Shown: one piece after another, positions 63,939-64,000 of the stretch
Numbering within the stretch: position 1 is the stretch's first letter
Layout: each line of letters opens with the position of its first letter
NCBI RefSeq assembly: GCF_000969605.1
Contig: NZ_JZUE01000005.1
Location: 230,491 to 294,490, forward strand
Direction of reading: 5' to 3'
Origin: Aquincola tertiaricarbonis
Lineage (GTDB): Bacteria > Pseudomonadota > Gammaproteobacteria > Burkholderiales > Burkholderiaceae_C
Length of the DNA stretch: 64,000 nucleotides
Program-made: the position numbers and the translations under genes
Notes under the pieces: generated by a model
What the model was told of the DNA's origin: nothing
Database searches by the model: none
The model's input: only the letters and a program-made list of their open reading frames with translations

Positions 63939-64000
63939 TCCCCGATAGCTCAGTCGGTAGAGCGCCGGACTGTTAATCCGTAGGTCCCTGGTTCGAGCCC
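63939..64000 (+). tRNA. tRNA-Asn (GTT), 3' end cut by window edge
   Basis: Begins TCCCCGA (acceptor 5' strand), D arm TAGCTCAGTCGGTAGAGC, anticodon stem-loop CGGACTGTTAATCCG with anticodon GTT, and a T arm beginning TGGTTCGAGCC. The last dozen or so bases, including the acceptor 3' strand, are outside the window. Confidence 0.95.

Overview
The window is about 64 kb of GC-rich chromosome, very probably from a betaproteobacterium of the order Burkholderiales (Rubrivivax/Leptothrix/Ideonella-like). The reasoning is the polyhydroxyalkanoate (PHA) synthase and phasin genes, a homomeric-E1 pyruvate dehydrogenase operon whose E3 carries its own lipoyl domain, a cysI-DUF934-cysH-cysD-cysN-cobA order, a PEP-CTERM protein, and strong G/C preference at third codon positions. 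The genus is inferred from protein look and gene order only.

Layout. 1-6.5 kb: start of phaC (runs off the left edge), a small membrane protein, pgeF, a maiA/fumarylpyruvate hydrolase pair, a NUDIX hydrolase and the lapG-lapD pair for c-di-GMP-controlled surface proteolysis. 6.6-12.9 kb: pyruvate dehydrogenase operon aceE-aceF-lpdA, closed by a strong terminator. 13.1-20 kb: a PAS histidine kinase/FixJ-type regulator pair divergent from aceE, then folD, an oligopeptidase A and a DUF4124/glutaredoxin-like protein. 20-37.6 kb: accessory island with a two-partner secretion system, that is a 4,576-residue CdiA/FhaB-like exoprotein with a C-terminal nuclease-like toxin, its FhaC-type transporter, an overlapping YezG-like immunity gene, a second full-length paralogue of that immunity gene upstream of the transporter, and an Imm49-like gene. 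The toxin tail and the immunity genes are visibly AT-richer than the rest. 37.9-44 kb: MFS transporter, rmuC, then a tightly overlapped set (HDAC-like deacetylase, thioesterase, nitroreductase, 2-hydroxyacid dehydrogenase, OsmC). 44-45.8 kb: phasin phaP with a palindrome-rich promoter, and an RssA-like patatin lipoprotein. 46.2-53.7 kb: sulfate assimilation operon with siroheme methyltransferase, then a 7Fe ferredoxin and a ferredoxin-NADP reductase. 53.7-57.5 kb: NhaR-like LysR regulator, PEP-CTERM protein, DUF294 nucleotidyltransferase-like protein, TerC family protein. 57.5-63.9 kb: thiamin locus thiD-thiO-thiS-thiG-thiE under one TPP riboswitch, and a divergent TonB-dependent receptor under a second. 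A tRNA-Asn gene runs off the right edge.

How the parts fit together. The island looks like contact-dependent inhibition: FhaC exports the giant fibre, the C-terminal nuclease is the payload, and the gene overlapping the toxin stop protects the producer. The extra immunity genes look like an archive against related strains. The sulfur block takes sulfate through APS to sulfide: CysDN make APS, CysH carries the Fe-S cysteines of APS reductases, CysI is the siroheme reductase, and CobA supplies precorrin-2 for siroheme. The thiamin block pairs synthesis with outer-membrane uptake under the same ligand. phaC at the left edge and phaP at 44 kb belong to the same storage-granule biology but are 43 kb apart.
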